NCBI RefSeq assembly: GCF_000691165.1
Contig: NZ_ASJD01000002.1
Location: 248,001 to 312,000, forward strand
DNA: 64,000 bases
From: Bacillus safensis FO-36b
Lineage (GTDB): Bacteria; Bacillota; Bacilli; Bacillales; Bacillaceae
Direction of reading: 5' to 3'
Positions 17,058 through 25,944 of the stretch are shown here, piece after piece. The number at the start of each line of letters is the position of its first letter. The stretch's first letter is position 1. The position numbers and the translations under genes are program-made. The notes under the pieces were generated by a model that saw only the letters and a program-made list of their open reading frames with translations, was not told where the DNA came from and ran no database searches.

Positions 17058-17813
17058 TTATAAGCGCTTCTTCACAGCATTTGTCGCATAGTGCATAAAA
17101 CACCAAGATGCTTTGACAAAATGAAGCTGCTCAATTTCTCTGTAGACGAACCACGTTTTTTTCGCTGCTTTCCACTTGTTACTAGAGATCGAGTTTCCAA
17201 CGATGCGGTATTCACTGAGCGGTTCACTCATGCCATAGGCTGTAAATCCTCTTTTTAATATGGACAGCCATGTAGCTAAATCCTGTCTTGTGCGGATGTT
17301 CGGCATTTCTACATGTCCTATCTTCTGTACATCAAGCATCACCGTTAAACAGCCGATAATGGTATTTTTCAAAGCTTCATCATAAGTTAATCTTGCTGGT
17401 GCAGTGACAGTTTTTTCTAACGGTTCTCCATTTTCTGCAATGATGTCATATGCCGTGAATGTAAAGGCATAATCGTTTGTCAGCATGAAGTCTACCTGCT
17501 TTTCGAGTTTCGTCTCTTTCCACTTATCATCACTGTCTAAAAAAGCGATAAAGCGGCCTTTTGCCTGTTTGATGGCTGCGTTTCTGGCGATGGCAGCTCC
17601 CCCATTTTGCTCTAAATAAATGACGTTGATTCTGTCGTCTGCTTCACTTAAGTCCCCAAGCAGCTTCCTTGTTCCATCTGTTGAACAATCATCTGCGATG
17701 ATCAGTTCCCAATTAGAATAGGTTTGGGCAAGGACGGAATGAACTGTATCCGTTAAATAACGTTCCGCATTATAGGCCGGTGTAATGATTGATACTAACG
17801 GTTGATTGTTCAC
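17058..17813 (-). CDS. tuaG: TuaG, GT2 family glycosyltransferase
   Basis: 251 residues. GT-A fold: VSIITPAYNAERYLTDTVHSVLAQT, then ELIIADDCSTDGT and FIAFLDSDDKW, which contains the DxD metal/nucleotide-sugar site. The remainder holds TFTAYDII and an RQDLATWLSILKRG acceptor segment. It transfers a sugar during teichuronic acid repeat assembly; donor not determinable from sequence. GTG start. Confidence 0.94.
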   Translation of the reverse strand: MNNQPLVSIITPAYNAERYLTDTVHSVLAQTYSNWELIIADDCSTDGTRKLLGDLSEADDRINVIYLEQNGGAAIARNAAIKQAKGRFIAFLDSDDKWKETKLEKQVDFMLTNDYAFTFTAYDIIAENGEPLEKTVTAPARLTYDEALKNTIIGCLTVMLDVQKIGHVEMPNIRTRQDLATWLSILKRGFTAYGMSEPLSEYRIVGNSISSNKWKAAKKTWFVYREIEQLHFVKASWCFMHYATNAVKKRL

Positions 17814-17837
17814 CTAAGACTCATCTCCAGTTCATCA

Positions 17838-18512
17838 TTAAGATTCTTTGAACACTTCGGGTAAGACCACAAACATGAGCGAGATGCTAAAGCCAATGAC
17901 AAGTCCAAGCAGTGCCCGCTTTTTCGCTGACATGCCTTTATTGCCTTCATCAAGAACTTGGGCAGGATCAACAATCTTCGCCTGCTTCATTCCAAGCTTT
18001 GTAGACTCCAATTCATATAAAAATCGTTCTTTATCTACTTTGGAATCGTTGCTGACAGATTCGTCTTCTAGAGCAGATAATCTACTTTCAATCACCTGCT
18101 GCCTTTTTGTAAATAATGCTTTGTCTTGCTTCAGAAATGTATCCGACACCTGCTTCACGACAGCTAAAGCATGATCCTTATCAGCATCTGTGAAAGACAG
18201 CTGTAATTGTGTATCTGATTGATTGGTGAGGATGAGGCGGCTTTTCACATCCTGCCTTTCTTCTTTAACATCACTGAGTGCTTCATTCAAAAATGCATCG
18301 CTTTTTAATAGAGATGTCACTTCTGCGATATTGTTATACACTCCGTCATCATATTTACCAAGTGTGAGGGTAACGGCAGCTGTGTAACTAGACTGCTGCG
18401 CTGTTCCTTTAGCAAAAAAGAATCCAAAAGCGCCTAATACGACAGGCAGCAGCACGAGCCATACGATATACTTTTTGATTCGCTTCCCTATTCTAGATAT
18501 GAAACCAGACAT
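17838..18512 (-). CDS. tuaF: TuaF, Wzz-like chain-length regulator
   Basis: 224 residues from the ATG at 18512 (GGGAG 7 bases upstream; an ATG two codons earlier touches the ribosome site). An N-terminal membrane helix (about residues 15-35), a periplasm-equivalent coiled domain, and a C-terminal helix (RALLGLVIGFSISLMFVVLPEVF) match the Wzz/polysaccharide co-polymerase architecture. It probably sets chain length with TuaE. Similar to B. subtilis TuaF in size and operon position. Confidence 0.9.
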   Translation of the reverse strand: MSGFISRIGKRIKKYIVWLVLLPVVLGAFGFFFAKGTAQQSSYTAAVTLTLGKYDDGVYNNIAEVTSLLKSDAFLNEALSDVKEERQDVKSRLILTNQSDTQLQLSFTDADKDHALAVVKQVSDTFLKQDKALFTKRQQVIESRLSALEDESVSNDSKVDKERFLYELESTKLGMKQAKIVDPAQVLDEGNKGMSAKKRALLGLVIGFSISLMFVVLPEVFKES

Positions 18513-18573
18513 GTTCATTCTCCCAACATTGACGTATTTGCTTTTTCATTAGTGTAGCCATACCAGCGCAGCA

Positions 18574-20034
18574 TCACACACGGTTTACCAAGAGCTGTTT
18601 GTTTTTCAACATATTCACCGCTACGATTACGAGCCCTAAAAAGACCCAGTGGAAATATAAATTCGAGACCGAACTAGGACTGATACTTGAAACGAGAAAG
18701 CTCAGCATGGCAGCAAACAAACCTTCAATGATCATTTTTGCTGATCTTGTGTCCGCCCATTGGTATTGTTTATACAGCGTGAACATGAGATAAGCGTAGA
18801 CTGAAATATAGCCCAGCATGACCGCAAATCCAAAGTTCGTCATCACTTCCAGCAGCCAATTGTGCACTTCAACGACTTGATCTGTATCAAAGATCGAAAA
18901 GTGGGCTAAGTAGTAAGACACATTACCCGCTCCGACACCAAACCCGTATGAATCCGTAAAGAAATGCCATGCATTTTTGATCAAATTCGCTCTCGCAATG
19001 TTGGATGGGAGTGGTTCACTAAAAGAATGCGCGACCTGAGAAGCGAGAAACAAGTCATAAAAAACTGAATAAATCTTGGCTGAAAAAACAGCGATACAGA
19101 TGACACCAAGTCCGCCTGCTGCGATGAGTGACCACTTTTTGAGAAAGCGCGGCATGAGCAGCCACACATAGATGGCCGCTCCTGCAAATATGCCAAGCAG
19201 GCTCGCGCGGGATTCTGTTAACAAAATGAGATACAGTGCTGCGATGGCGCCAAATAATCCAAATGCTTTGATATAACCATTTTTCATTTGCCGCATACAC
19301 GCTAAATACAAGAAAAAGCTAATCGATAAAAACGTCGCAAAGTCATTTTGATTAAAAAAGACAGCTGTAGGATAGTGCTGTTTATACGCCGGCCCAAGAT
19401 ACAGTGAAGTATTCGGTAAATGGTTCAAAGTAAAGTGATTATAAAACCCTATCCCCATGACAAATACAGTCATGACGAGCCAAATGCTATAAAAGGTGAC
19501 CACTTGATCCATTCGCTGAATGTACATGACCACAAGAAAGACAAAACCCATCCCCATAGCAAGCAGGGACATATATTTGAGACCGTCTGTCACCGAGTGG
19601 GCCCACAGCAGTGAGATGAGCCCGTAAAGAAACCATGCAGCGAAAAAACCAAGAATTCCTTTTACACGAATCTGCTGCCACTGCGATATGTACGTTCCCT
19701 TATCTCTCATCCGCCATATAAATAAAGCAAAGGCGGCAATGAGCATGATACGGTAGAGAAAAAGACTAAAGAACCCGGCACTAATTGAAAAGAAAGCGTT
19801 GTTGAGAAAGGTCAATGCAATTAAAAGATATATGGCTGACATGAACACTTGCTCACCGTTCATGTATAGCTTCATCAACACGAGAAAAGCTGTCAGAACC
19901 AAAAGCAGGACCGGAATGGCGACGATCTTTTTTAACCCGGCGGGCTGCGCAGACGCCATTTGTACAAGTCCTAGCCCTGCTGCAAATAATATACAACCGA
20001 TCATGATTTGCCATGCTGTTTGTTTCACACTCAT
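18574..20034 (-). CDS. tuaE: TuaE, putative teichuronic acid polymerase (Wzy/O-antigen ligase-like)
   Basis: 486 residues from the ATG at 20034, 9 bases after AGGAGG. About 11-12 membrane helices with a long extracytoplasmic loop (around residues 320-385, ending in VEVHNWLLEVMTNFG), the Wzy_C/O-antigen ligase signature. LLTESRASLLGIF is the conserved cytoplasmic-side motif. It probably polymerises flipped repeat units outside the membrane. It follows the epimerase by 39 bases. Confidence 0.92.
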   Translation of the reverse strand: MSVKQTAWQIMIGCILFAAGLGLVQMASAQPAGLKKIVAIPVLLLVLTAFLVLMKLYMNGEQVFMSAIYLLIALTFLNNAFFSISAGFFSLFLYRIMLIAAFALFIWRMRDKGTYISQWQQIRVKGILGFFAAWFLYGLISLLWAHSVTDGLKYMSLLAMGMGFVFLVVMYIQRMDQVVTFYSIWLVMTVFVMGIGFYNHFTLNHLPNTSLYLGPAYKQHYPTAVFFNQNDFATFLSISFFLYLACMRQMKNGYIKAFGLFGAIAALYLILLTESRASLLGIFAGAAIYVWLLMPRFLKKWSLIAAGGLGVICIAVFSAKIYSVFYDLFLASQVAHSFSEPLPSNIARANLIKNAWHFFTDSYGFGVGAGNVSYYLAHFSIFDTDQVVEVHNWLLEVMTNFGFAVMLGYISVYAYLMFTLYKQYQWADTRSAKMIIEGLFAAMLSFLVSSISPSSVSNLYFHWVFLGLVIVAVNMLKNKQLLVNRV

Positions 20035-20073
20035 ACCCATTTTCCTCCTAAGCAACCCATCCGATTTGAGGGA

Positions 20074-21003
20074 TTAAGCCTTGACTTCCTGTTTATAGTA
20101 GGAAATGGTACGAGCCAAACCTTCCTGTAAACTCACAACAGGCTCCCATGCTAAGACTTGTTTCGTTTCCTCATTTGCCAATGTACTATGCACGATATCT
20201 CCTGCACGCTGCGGCTTGTAAATCGGTTCAAGCTGTGATCTCGTTACCCGTTTCATCGTTTGAAACAGTTCATTTACAGTGATGGAATCACCACACGAGA
20301 TATTTAAACAAACGTTTGAGTGGGCTGTTAAAGCCGCAACATTCGCTGCCGCTAGATCACCCACATAGATGAAGTCTCTTGTTTGTTCCCCATCTCCAAA
20401 GATAAAAGGGGCCTCATCCTTTGCAAACTTATCAGAGAAAATAGAGACAACACCGCCTTCTCCAAGTGCGTCTTGGCGCGGACCATATACATTGCTGTAT
20501 CTGAGAATACAATAGTCCACATCATAGAGTGATTTTGCCATTTCTAAATAGCGCTCTACTGTCAGTTTTGCTAAGCCATATGGTGAACCAGGCTTCAGCC
20601 GGTGAGCGGTGTCCACTGGCAGATACACCGGGTCTCCATAGACAGCTGCTGATGAGGCAAAGATCACTTTCTCCACTCCTGCTTCAGCCGCGGCTTTTAT
20701 GACGTGCAGAGATCCTTTTATATTAACTTCTTCGTCATATACGAAATCCTGAACGGAAACGGCTACACTTACTTGTGCTGCAAGGTGAATGATATAATCC
20801 GGTGCGATTTGTTTGATCAAATCAATCGTCGCTGGCTTTGTAACATCTGCCTCGATGCATTGCACGGAAAGATGGGCAATATTTTCTCGAGATCCAGTTG
20901 AAAAGTTATCAAGAACGATGGGCTCATAGCCTTTTTCTAGTAAAGCCTCTACCGTATGTGATCCAATAAATCCGCTTCCCCCAGTAACCAATACTTTCTT
21001 CAT
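20074..21003 (-). CDS. NAD-dependent sugar epimerase inserted in the tua operon
   Basis: 309 residues from the ATG at 21003 (GGGGGAGC just upstream). An extended SDR: Rossmann motif VTGGSGFIGSH, DNFSTGSREN, the active-site serines in FASSAAVYGDP, YGLAK as the YxxxK catalytic pair, and FGDGEQTRDFIYVGD near the C-terminus. It resembles GalE / UDP-GlcNAc 4-epimerases, so it could supply UDP-GalNAc (or UDP-Gal / UDP-GalA) for teichuronic acid. It sits 14 bases after tuaD and 39 before tuaE, fully inside the operon; B. subtilis tuaABCDEFGH has no such gene. Exact substrate unknown. Confidence 0.88.
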   Translation of the reverse strand: MKKVLVTGGSGFIGSHTVEALLEKGYEPIVLDNFSTGSRENIAHLSVQCIEADVTKPATIDLIKQIAPDYIIHLAAQVSVAVSVQDFVYDEEVNIKGSLHVIKAAAEAGVEKVIFASSAAVYGDPVYLPVDTAHRLKPGSPYGLAKLTVERYLEMAKSLYDVDYCILRYSNVYGPRQDALGEGGVVSIFSDKFAKDEAPFIFGDGEQTRDFIYVGDLAAANVAALTAHSNVCLNISCGDSITVNELFQTMKRVTRSQLEPIYKPQRAGDIVHSTLANEETKQVLAWEPVVSLQEGLARTISYYKQEVKA

Positions 21004-21017
21004 CCAAGCTCCCCCTG

Positions 21018-22355
21018 TTATTGTGCCTTCGATACCAATTCTGCTTCCCATACACTCGGGCGGCCGATAGACTGGTAAATAAATCCCCTCTCTTTCATTT
21101 CTGCTGGATCAAACAAATTCCTTCCATCAATTACAATCGGTGAACGAAGCAGCTGCTTGATCTGGTCTTTATCCATCTTCTGTACGTCATCCCATTCTGT
21201 TAGGATGAGACAGGCATCCGTATCTTTTACTGTTTCATACAGATCATTGCTGAAGATCGCCTGCGGGCCAAGCTCACGTTCAGCTTCTACATAAGCAATC
21301 GGATCATAGGCTTTCACAAAAGCCCCCAGCTCTCTCAGCATTGGGATAATATCTAGTGCAGGCGCTGAACGCATATCATTCGTATTCGGTTTAAAGGCGA
21401 GGCCTAAGACAGAAATGGTTTTTCCTTTAATATCACCGAACACACTCATCAATTTGCTGACAAGGTGGGCTCTTTGGTTGTTGTTCGTTTCAATGACAGA
21501 TTCGATCAGCTTGAACCGGTATCCGGATGTTTCGGCAATTTTGAGAAGAGCCATCGTGTCTTTCGGGAAACAAGAACCTCCAAATCCAATGCCTGCTTTT
21601 AAAAATTTATGCCCGATTCGGCTGTCTAATCCAACTCCTTCACTGACTTTTTCAACGTCAGCGCCTACCCTTTCGCAAATATTTGCAATGTCATTAATAA
21701 ATGAGATTTTTGTGGCAAGCATGGCATTTGCAGCATACTTAATCATTTCAGCACTTTCTAAGTTGGTCTCTACAACCTCTGTTTGAAACGGATCATGCAG
21801 TCTTTTGATGATGGTAGAGGCATGAGTGCTAGTCGAACCAATGACCGCCCGCTCCATATTCATCGTGTCTTGAATCGCTGAGCCTTCTCGGAGAAACTCT
21901 GGATTGGATACGACGTCAAAAGGATATTTGCTGCGCGATGCCTTTTCCACAATGGCTTGAACGAGACGGCCTGTTCCAACGGGAACTGTGCTTTTATTGA
22001 CGATGATTTTATATCCATTCATGTGTTCACCGATCGTTTGAGCGACAGCCTTCACATACGTTAAATCTGCTTCCCCCTGTGGTGTCATCGGTGTCCCTAC
22101 GGCAATATAGATAATCTCTGATTCCCTAATAGCTGCAGGAATATTCGTTGTAAAAAACAGTCTTCCTTCTTCTGTATTCTTTTCAATCAATTCCTTTAAA
22201 CCTGGTTCATAAATGGGAACGACACCACTTTTTAAGCTGTTGATTTTTGATTCATCAATGTCACAGCAGATGACACGATTTCCGATATCAGCAAAACAAG
22301 TACCCGATACTAACCCGACATAACCTGTTCCAATCACAGCAATTTTCTTCAACAT
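21018..22355 (-). CDS. tuaD: TuaD, UDP-glucose 6-dehydrogenase
   Basis: 445 residues. NAD-binding IAVIGTGYVGLVSGTCFAD, IYIAVGTPMTPQGEADL, the catalytic cysteine in GIGFGGSCFPKDTMALL, and a C-terminal UDP-binding domain with LGLAFKPNTNDMRSAPAL. It oxidises UDP-glucose twice to UDP-glucuronate, the uronic acid donor for teichuronic acid. The UDP-glucose would come from GtaB, encoded 13 kb away. GAGAGG precedes the ATG. Confidence 0.97.
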   Translation of the reverse strand: MLKKIAVIGTGYVGLVSGTCFADIGNRVICCDIDESKINSLKSGVVPIYEPGLKELIEKNTEEGRLFFTTNIPAAIRESEIIYIAVGTPMTPQGEADLTYVKAVAQTIGEHMNGYKIIVNKSTVPVGTGRLVQAIVEKASRSKYPFDVVSNPEFLREGSAIQDTMNMERAVIGSTSTHASTIIKRLHDPFQTEVVETNLESAEMIKYAANAMLATKISFINDIANICERVGADVEKVSEGVGLDSRIGHKFLKAGIGFGGSCFPKDTMALLKIAETSGYRFKLIESVIETNNNQRAHLVSKLMSVFGDIKGKTISVLGLAFKPNTNDMRSAPALDIIPMLRELGAFVKAYDPIAYVEAERELGPQAIFSNDLYETVKDTDACLILTEWDDVQKMDKDQIKQLLRSPIVIDGRNLFDPAEMKERGFIYQSIGRPSVWEAELVSKAQ

Positions 22356-22434
22356 TTTTCATCCTCTCAGTAAAAGCATATTGTCCGTTCCAAGCTGTTT
22401 ATCTATCTATCATTCTTTGCACATTTCATCTTGT

Positions 22435-23619
22435 TTAAACGATGGATGTTGATTGATTGAGCACCTTCTCATATTGCTGAATGAGATGCTTCGTATTATG
22501 TTCTGATGAATATTCTGTATGAACTATTTCATGAAGAACGTTCTTCACTTCTTCATTCCAGCTGTTTTCATAAAGGCAGGCGTGAATCGCCTCTTTCAGC
22601 TGACGCGTCGAACGCGGTTCAACGAGCAGGTGTTGATAGGTTGAAAATAAGGATGGGAGACCACCAACCCTTGTTGCAATGACAGGTACCTTTAAAGCGA
22701 GCGCTTCTAGAACGACGGTTGGCATTCCTTCACTGTAGGAAGGGAGTGCAAACAGATCAGCTGCCATTAAGTAGTCTCTCACCTGCTCATTCGGCACCTG
22801 GCCTGGGAGTATAATAGATGCTCCCGCCCGTTCTGTGAGCTCCATTGCAAGGGGGCCTTTTCCAACAAAGACTGCTTTCACTCCATCCATGCTGCTGACA
22901 GCATCAGCTAATTCAAGCAAGCCCTTCTCTTTCACTAAACGCCCGACGAAAACAACGAGCTTATCTTGAAGCGGTAAACCTAAGTGCTTTCTGATGCCTT
23001 CTTGACCTTCTTCCGTTCTGGAAAATGATCGGAGCGGAATACCAAGCGGAAGACATTTTGCTTCTACCTTCGTCATCTCATTTGTCTTTTTAGCCAGCTC
23101 CTCACTCACTGTCAGAACAGCAGATGCCTGCCTCACCGCCGTTTCAAAGGCTGCCTTCGCCCCTTTGCTATAGCTCGGATATACGTTCACATCACTGCCG
23201 TGCAAGGTCAGAAGATAAGGGATTTTCGTTTCTTTCTGAATAACAGCCGCCGCTCCGCCAGACGGCATGGCAAAGTGCGCATGGATAAAATCTGGTGACA
23301 GCTGATGACGCTGCATTGCTCTGAGAACGGAAGCCGCTATTCGTTTACTCGGCTGCGCCCATTTCAGCTGTCCTGGGAGCGCTGGATAAGGCGGTCTGTA
23401 AACCGTCACTCCGCTTCTCACTTCCTGTTCAGGCAGATCCCTTTTCTGCCGATAGGATGCCTTCAGCATCCGTAAAACCGGCGGATTCACTGGATTTGGG
23501 CAAATGACAGTCACTTCTATTCCTTGTTTGAGCAGCTCCTGCACTTGCGTTTCATGAAACACGCCCTCACTCGGATGTTTTTCACTAGGATATACACTTG
23601 TCAGCCATAGCACCTTCAT
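22435..23619 (-). CDS. tuaC: TuaC, GT4 family glycosyltransferase
   Basis: 394 residues from the ATG at 23619, which overlaps the tuaB stop as ATGA; longer in-frame starts lack a ribosome site. N-terminal acceptor half MKVLWLTSVYPSEKHPSEGVFHETQ; YLLTLHGSDVNVYPS; donor half VVFVGRLVKEKGLLELADAV; the EX7E motif in SYSEGMPTVVLEALALKVPVIA. Acts on the lipid-linked repeat unit in the cytoplasm. Confidence 0.94.
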   Translation of the reverse strand: MKVLWLTSVYPSEKHPSEGVFHETQVQELLKQGIEVTVICPNPVNPPVLRMLKASYRQKRDLPEQEVRSGVTVYRPPYPALPGQLKWAQPSKRIAASVLRAMQRHQLSPDFIHAHFAMPSGGAAAVIQKETKIPYLLTLHGSDVNVYPSYSKGAKAAFETAVRQASAVLTVSEELAKKTNEMTKVEAKCLPLGIPLRSFSRTEEGQEGIRKHLGLPLQDKLVVFVGRLVKEKGLLELADAVSSMDGVKAVFVGKGPLAMELTERAGASIILPGQVPNEQVRDYLMAADLFALPSYSEGMPTVVLEALALKVPVIATRVGGLPSLFSTYQHLLVEPRSTRQLKEAIHACLYENSWNEEVKNVLHEIVHTEYSSEHNTKHLIQQYEKVLNQSTSIV

Positions 23620-25067
23620 GACGAACGACCTCTTCTCAATAATTTGCCTGCAGCCTGCGGATACATTTTGATGAGCAGCAAGCCATACAATGCAGCACTG
23701 ACACAAACAGTCAGTAGTAATTGAAGTGAAATATCTGCTGTCGTCAGCTTCATCCCTTGATGTAAAGCTACCGCACAGACAGCCATGAGCAGCGTCATGA
23801 CAGCAGGTTTTCCAAGTGATTTCAAATACACCTTCATATCAAGCTGAATGACATATGCCATGAGCCATCTGCCGACAATAAAGTTGAGCAGGCTGACACC
23901 TGAGTAGATCCAAGCTACTGTGAGCAGACTGCCTGTAGTGACACCTGCATATAATGCGCAGCCATACACGATAAGCATCCCCGTATCCCAATAAAAGGCT
24001 AAGTCCGCTCTCCCTTTTGCAAGAAGTATTGAACCGTTTGGATTCATCAGCACACGCAGCAGGCCGACAATGCACAATATATTTAGAACCGGAACCGCTA
24101 CTAGCCATTTCTCTCCAAACACGACTTCAATAAAGCTGTCTGATACGGCAGCAAGGCCGATTAATAATGGAAAACTAACCAATGCGAGCATATTCGTCAT
24201 ACTTAGGAAGCCCTCTCGCAGCATGGAGTGATCCCGCTGACTTTTTGCGAAAACTGGGAAAGCCACTCTCGTCACAATCGGATTTATCTTCAGCACGGGT
24301 ATTGTTACAATTTGATACGCCAAGCTGTAAATACCTAACGCTTCCGCTCCAAGAAACCGGCCGATTAAAATCATGTCGATGTTCGATCCTGCTCGGTTGA
24401 CCAGTCTGGATGCAAGCTGGAAGGCACCGAATGAGAAAAATTCCTTCACTTCTCCTAATGCAAAAACAGGTGCTGGACGCCACTTCTTCCAATAAGCTGC
24501 TGCATACATGAGACCTTTTCCTGATTGCAGCAGCACTTGAGAGATGACATAGGCGATAATCGGATTCATGAAGAAGGCGAAAACAAGTAAAACGAGCAGC
24601 GATATGATGGTCGCAATGGCTTCAATGGTGCTTAATGTTTTAAAGGCTAAGTCTTTTTGCATCATATACTGGTACTGCTGGCCAATCGGTGCGATTAGAA
24701 ACATGATCGATAATAGCTTGAGCAGACCCTCTAGCTCTGGCCGGTTATAAAAAGCGGCTATCATTGGGCTTAGCAGAATGAGCAGACAAAACAAGATAAT
24801 CCCTGTGAGCAGGTTAATCCAATATAATGTAGATAATTGACGTTCTGTCGTTTGTTCCTTTTGAATGATTGCTGCCCCAATTCCTAGATCTAGTAAAATC
24901 TGCGTAAATATTGTGACAGTTGTGATCATGCCAACAAGTCCAAACTCCTTGAGTGTCATCACGTTCCCTAAAAAGGCGAACTGTGCGATTTGGATAATGG
25001 TGATGATCAATGCGGACAAGCTTGTCCATTTTGCCCCGCCTAGCATGCGTTTTTTCATACTTGCCAT
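23616..25067 (-). CDS. tuaB: TuaB, Wzx-type polysaccharide flippase
   Basis: 483 residues, 14 predicted membrane helices, MATE/MOP-type polysaccharide exporter. The N-terminus MKKRMLGGAKWTSLSALIITI and the segment FGAFQLASRLVNRAGSNIDMILIGRFLGAEALGIYSLAYQ are characteristic. It probably flips the undecaprenyl-linked repeat across the membrane. 18 bases after tuaA; the stop overlaps the tuaC start. Confidence 0.95.
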   Translation of the reverse strand: MASMKKRMLGGAKWTSLSALIITIIQIAQFAFLGNVMTLKEFGLVGMITTVTIFTQILLDLGIGAAIIQKEQTTERQLSTLYWINLLTGIILFCLLILLSPMIAAFYNRPELEGLLKLLSIMFLIAPIGQQYQYMMQKDLAFKTLSTIEAIATIISLLVLLVFAFFMNPIIAYVISQVLLQSGKGLMYAAAYWKKWRPAPVFALGEVKEFFSFGAFQLASRLVNRAGSNIDMILIGRFLGAEALGIYSLAYQIVTIPVLKINPIVTRVAFPVFAKSQRDHSMLREGFLSMTNMLALVSFPLLIGLAAVSDSFIEVVFGEKWLVAVPVLNILCIVGLLRVLMNPNGSILLAKGRADLAFYWDTGMLIVYGCALYAGVTTGSLLTVAWIYSGVSLLNFIVGRWLMAYVIQLDMKVYLKSLGKPAVMTLLMAVCAVALHQGMKLTTADISLQLLLTVCVSAALYGLLLIKMYPQAAGKLLRRGRSS

Positions 25068-25085
25068 TTCTCTTCCCTACTTTAC

Positions 25086-25745
25086 TTATCTGGCTCCGTC
25101 ACCAGTCATGATGACTTTTAACGTTTTTACCATAATCTTCGTGTCGAGAGAAAATGTCAAGTTTTGAATATACTGTAAGTCATGTGTTAATTTTTCACTT
25201 GGACTCATTTCATATCCGCCATTTACTTGAGCAAGACCTGTCAGCCCCGGCTTTACCGCCAACCTTTTTGTGAAGCCTGGAATCGTCCGATTAAATTCTG
25301 CGGTAAACATCGGTCTTTCTGGACGAGGGCCTACGATACTCATTTCTCCTTTTAACACGTTGATAAATTGCGGAAGTTCATCAATTCTTGTTTTACGGAT
25401 GAATGCCCCCACTTTGGTGATACGCGGGTCATTTTTTTGAGCCCATTTCGCTCCTCCGCTTTCTGCGTCAGTTCTCATCGATCTGAGCTTCCATAATTTA
25501 AAGTAAACACCGTCTTTCCCGACCCTTTCCTGCATATAAAAGGCTGGCCCTGGTGTTTCCAGCTTAATCAAAAGAGCAAACAGCAAAATGATTGGCGTAC
25601 TCAACATCAATCCGATGAACGAGAACATTAAATCTATGAAACGTTTTGCAAATAAATAACGAACCATATGTTCTGTTAAGGCAAAAGAGTGATTTCGTCT
25701 CACTTCATATTCTCTGTAAAGATTCATCGCTTTCTCTGCACTCAC
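25086..25745 (-). CDS. tuaA: TuaA, undecaprenyl-phosphate sugar-1-phosphate transferase
   Basis: 219 residues from a GTG at 25745 with GAGGT 8 bases upstream; an ATG 6 codons earlier has no ribosome site. One membrane helix ([23 protein letters not shown]) and the WbaP-type catalytic domain with [53 protein letters not shown] and [13 protein letters not shown]. It starts the teichuronic acid unit on undecaprenyl phosphate. First gene of the operon, behind PhoP boxes. Confidence 0.94.
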   Translation of the reverse strand: MSAEKAMNLYREYEVRRNHSFALTEHMVRYLFAKRFIDLMFSFIGLMLSTPIILLFALLIKLETPGPAFYMQERVGKDGVYFKLWKLRSMRTDAESGGAKWAQKNDPRITKVGAFIRKTRIDELPQFINVLKGEMSIVGPRPERPMFTAEFNRTIPGFTKRLAVKPGLTGLAQVNGGYEMSPSEKLTHDLQYIQNLTFSLDTKIMVKTLKVIMTGDGAR

Positions 25746-25803
25746 TGACCTGCACCTCACCATTCAAAGTAGTTGTTGTGTAAAGAGATGTTCTATGAAA
25801 GTC

Positions 25804-25866
25804 AGTTTAGCAGAGCAACATTAAGCAAATGTAAATGCGCTGTTAAGTCTTGTAAAACTGTGTTAA
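25804..25866 (-). promoter_or_regulatory. PhoP box array and promoter of the tua operon
   Basis: Five 6-base repeats on the minus strand at 10-11 base spacing: TTAACA (25866-25861), TTTACA (25856-25851), TTAACA (25846-25841), TTTACA (25835-25830) and TTAATG (25824-25819). They fit the B. subtilis PhoP consensus TT(A/T/C)A(A/C/T)A. A -10 candidate TAAACT (25809-25804) lies 9 bases after the last repeat, with no -35, as expected for a promoter activated by PhoP~P under phosphate limitation. Confidence 0.8.
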
Positions 25867-25904
25867 GAATATGCACTTATATCAAGTTATGCCCTTTTGA
25901 ACGT

Positions 25905-25931
25905 AAAAAAGACCCGCAATTCTGCGGGTCT
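25905..25931 (-). terminator. Terminator after the LytA-like lipoprotein gene
   Basis: Minus strand AGACCCGCA/TGCGGGTCT, 9-bp stem, 4-base loop, T6 tail. It separates the autolysin block from the tua promoter. Confidence 0.9.
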
Positions 25932-25944
25932 CCGGGTCTTTTCT

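Noticed and set aside
20074-21051. Longer version of the epimerase overlapping the tuaD end.
   Set aside because: The ATG at 21003 has GGGGGAGC directly before it and gives the standard Rossmann N-terminus; the longer form adds 16 residues with no family match.
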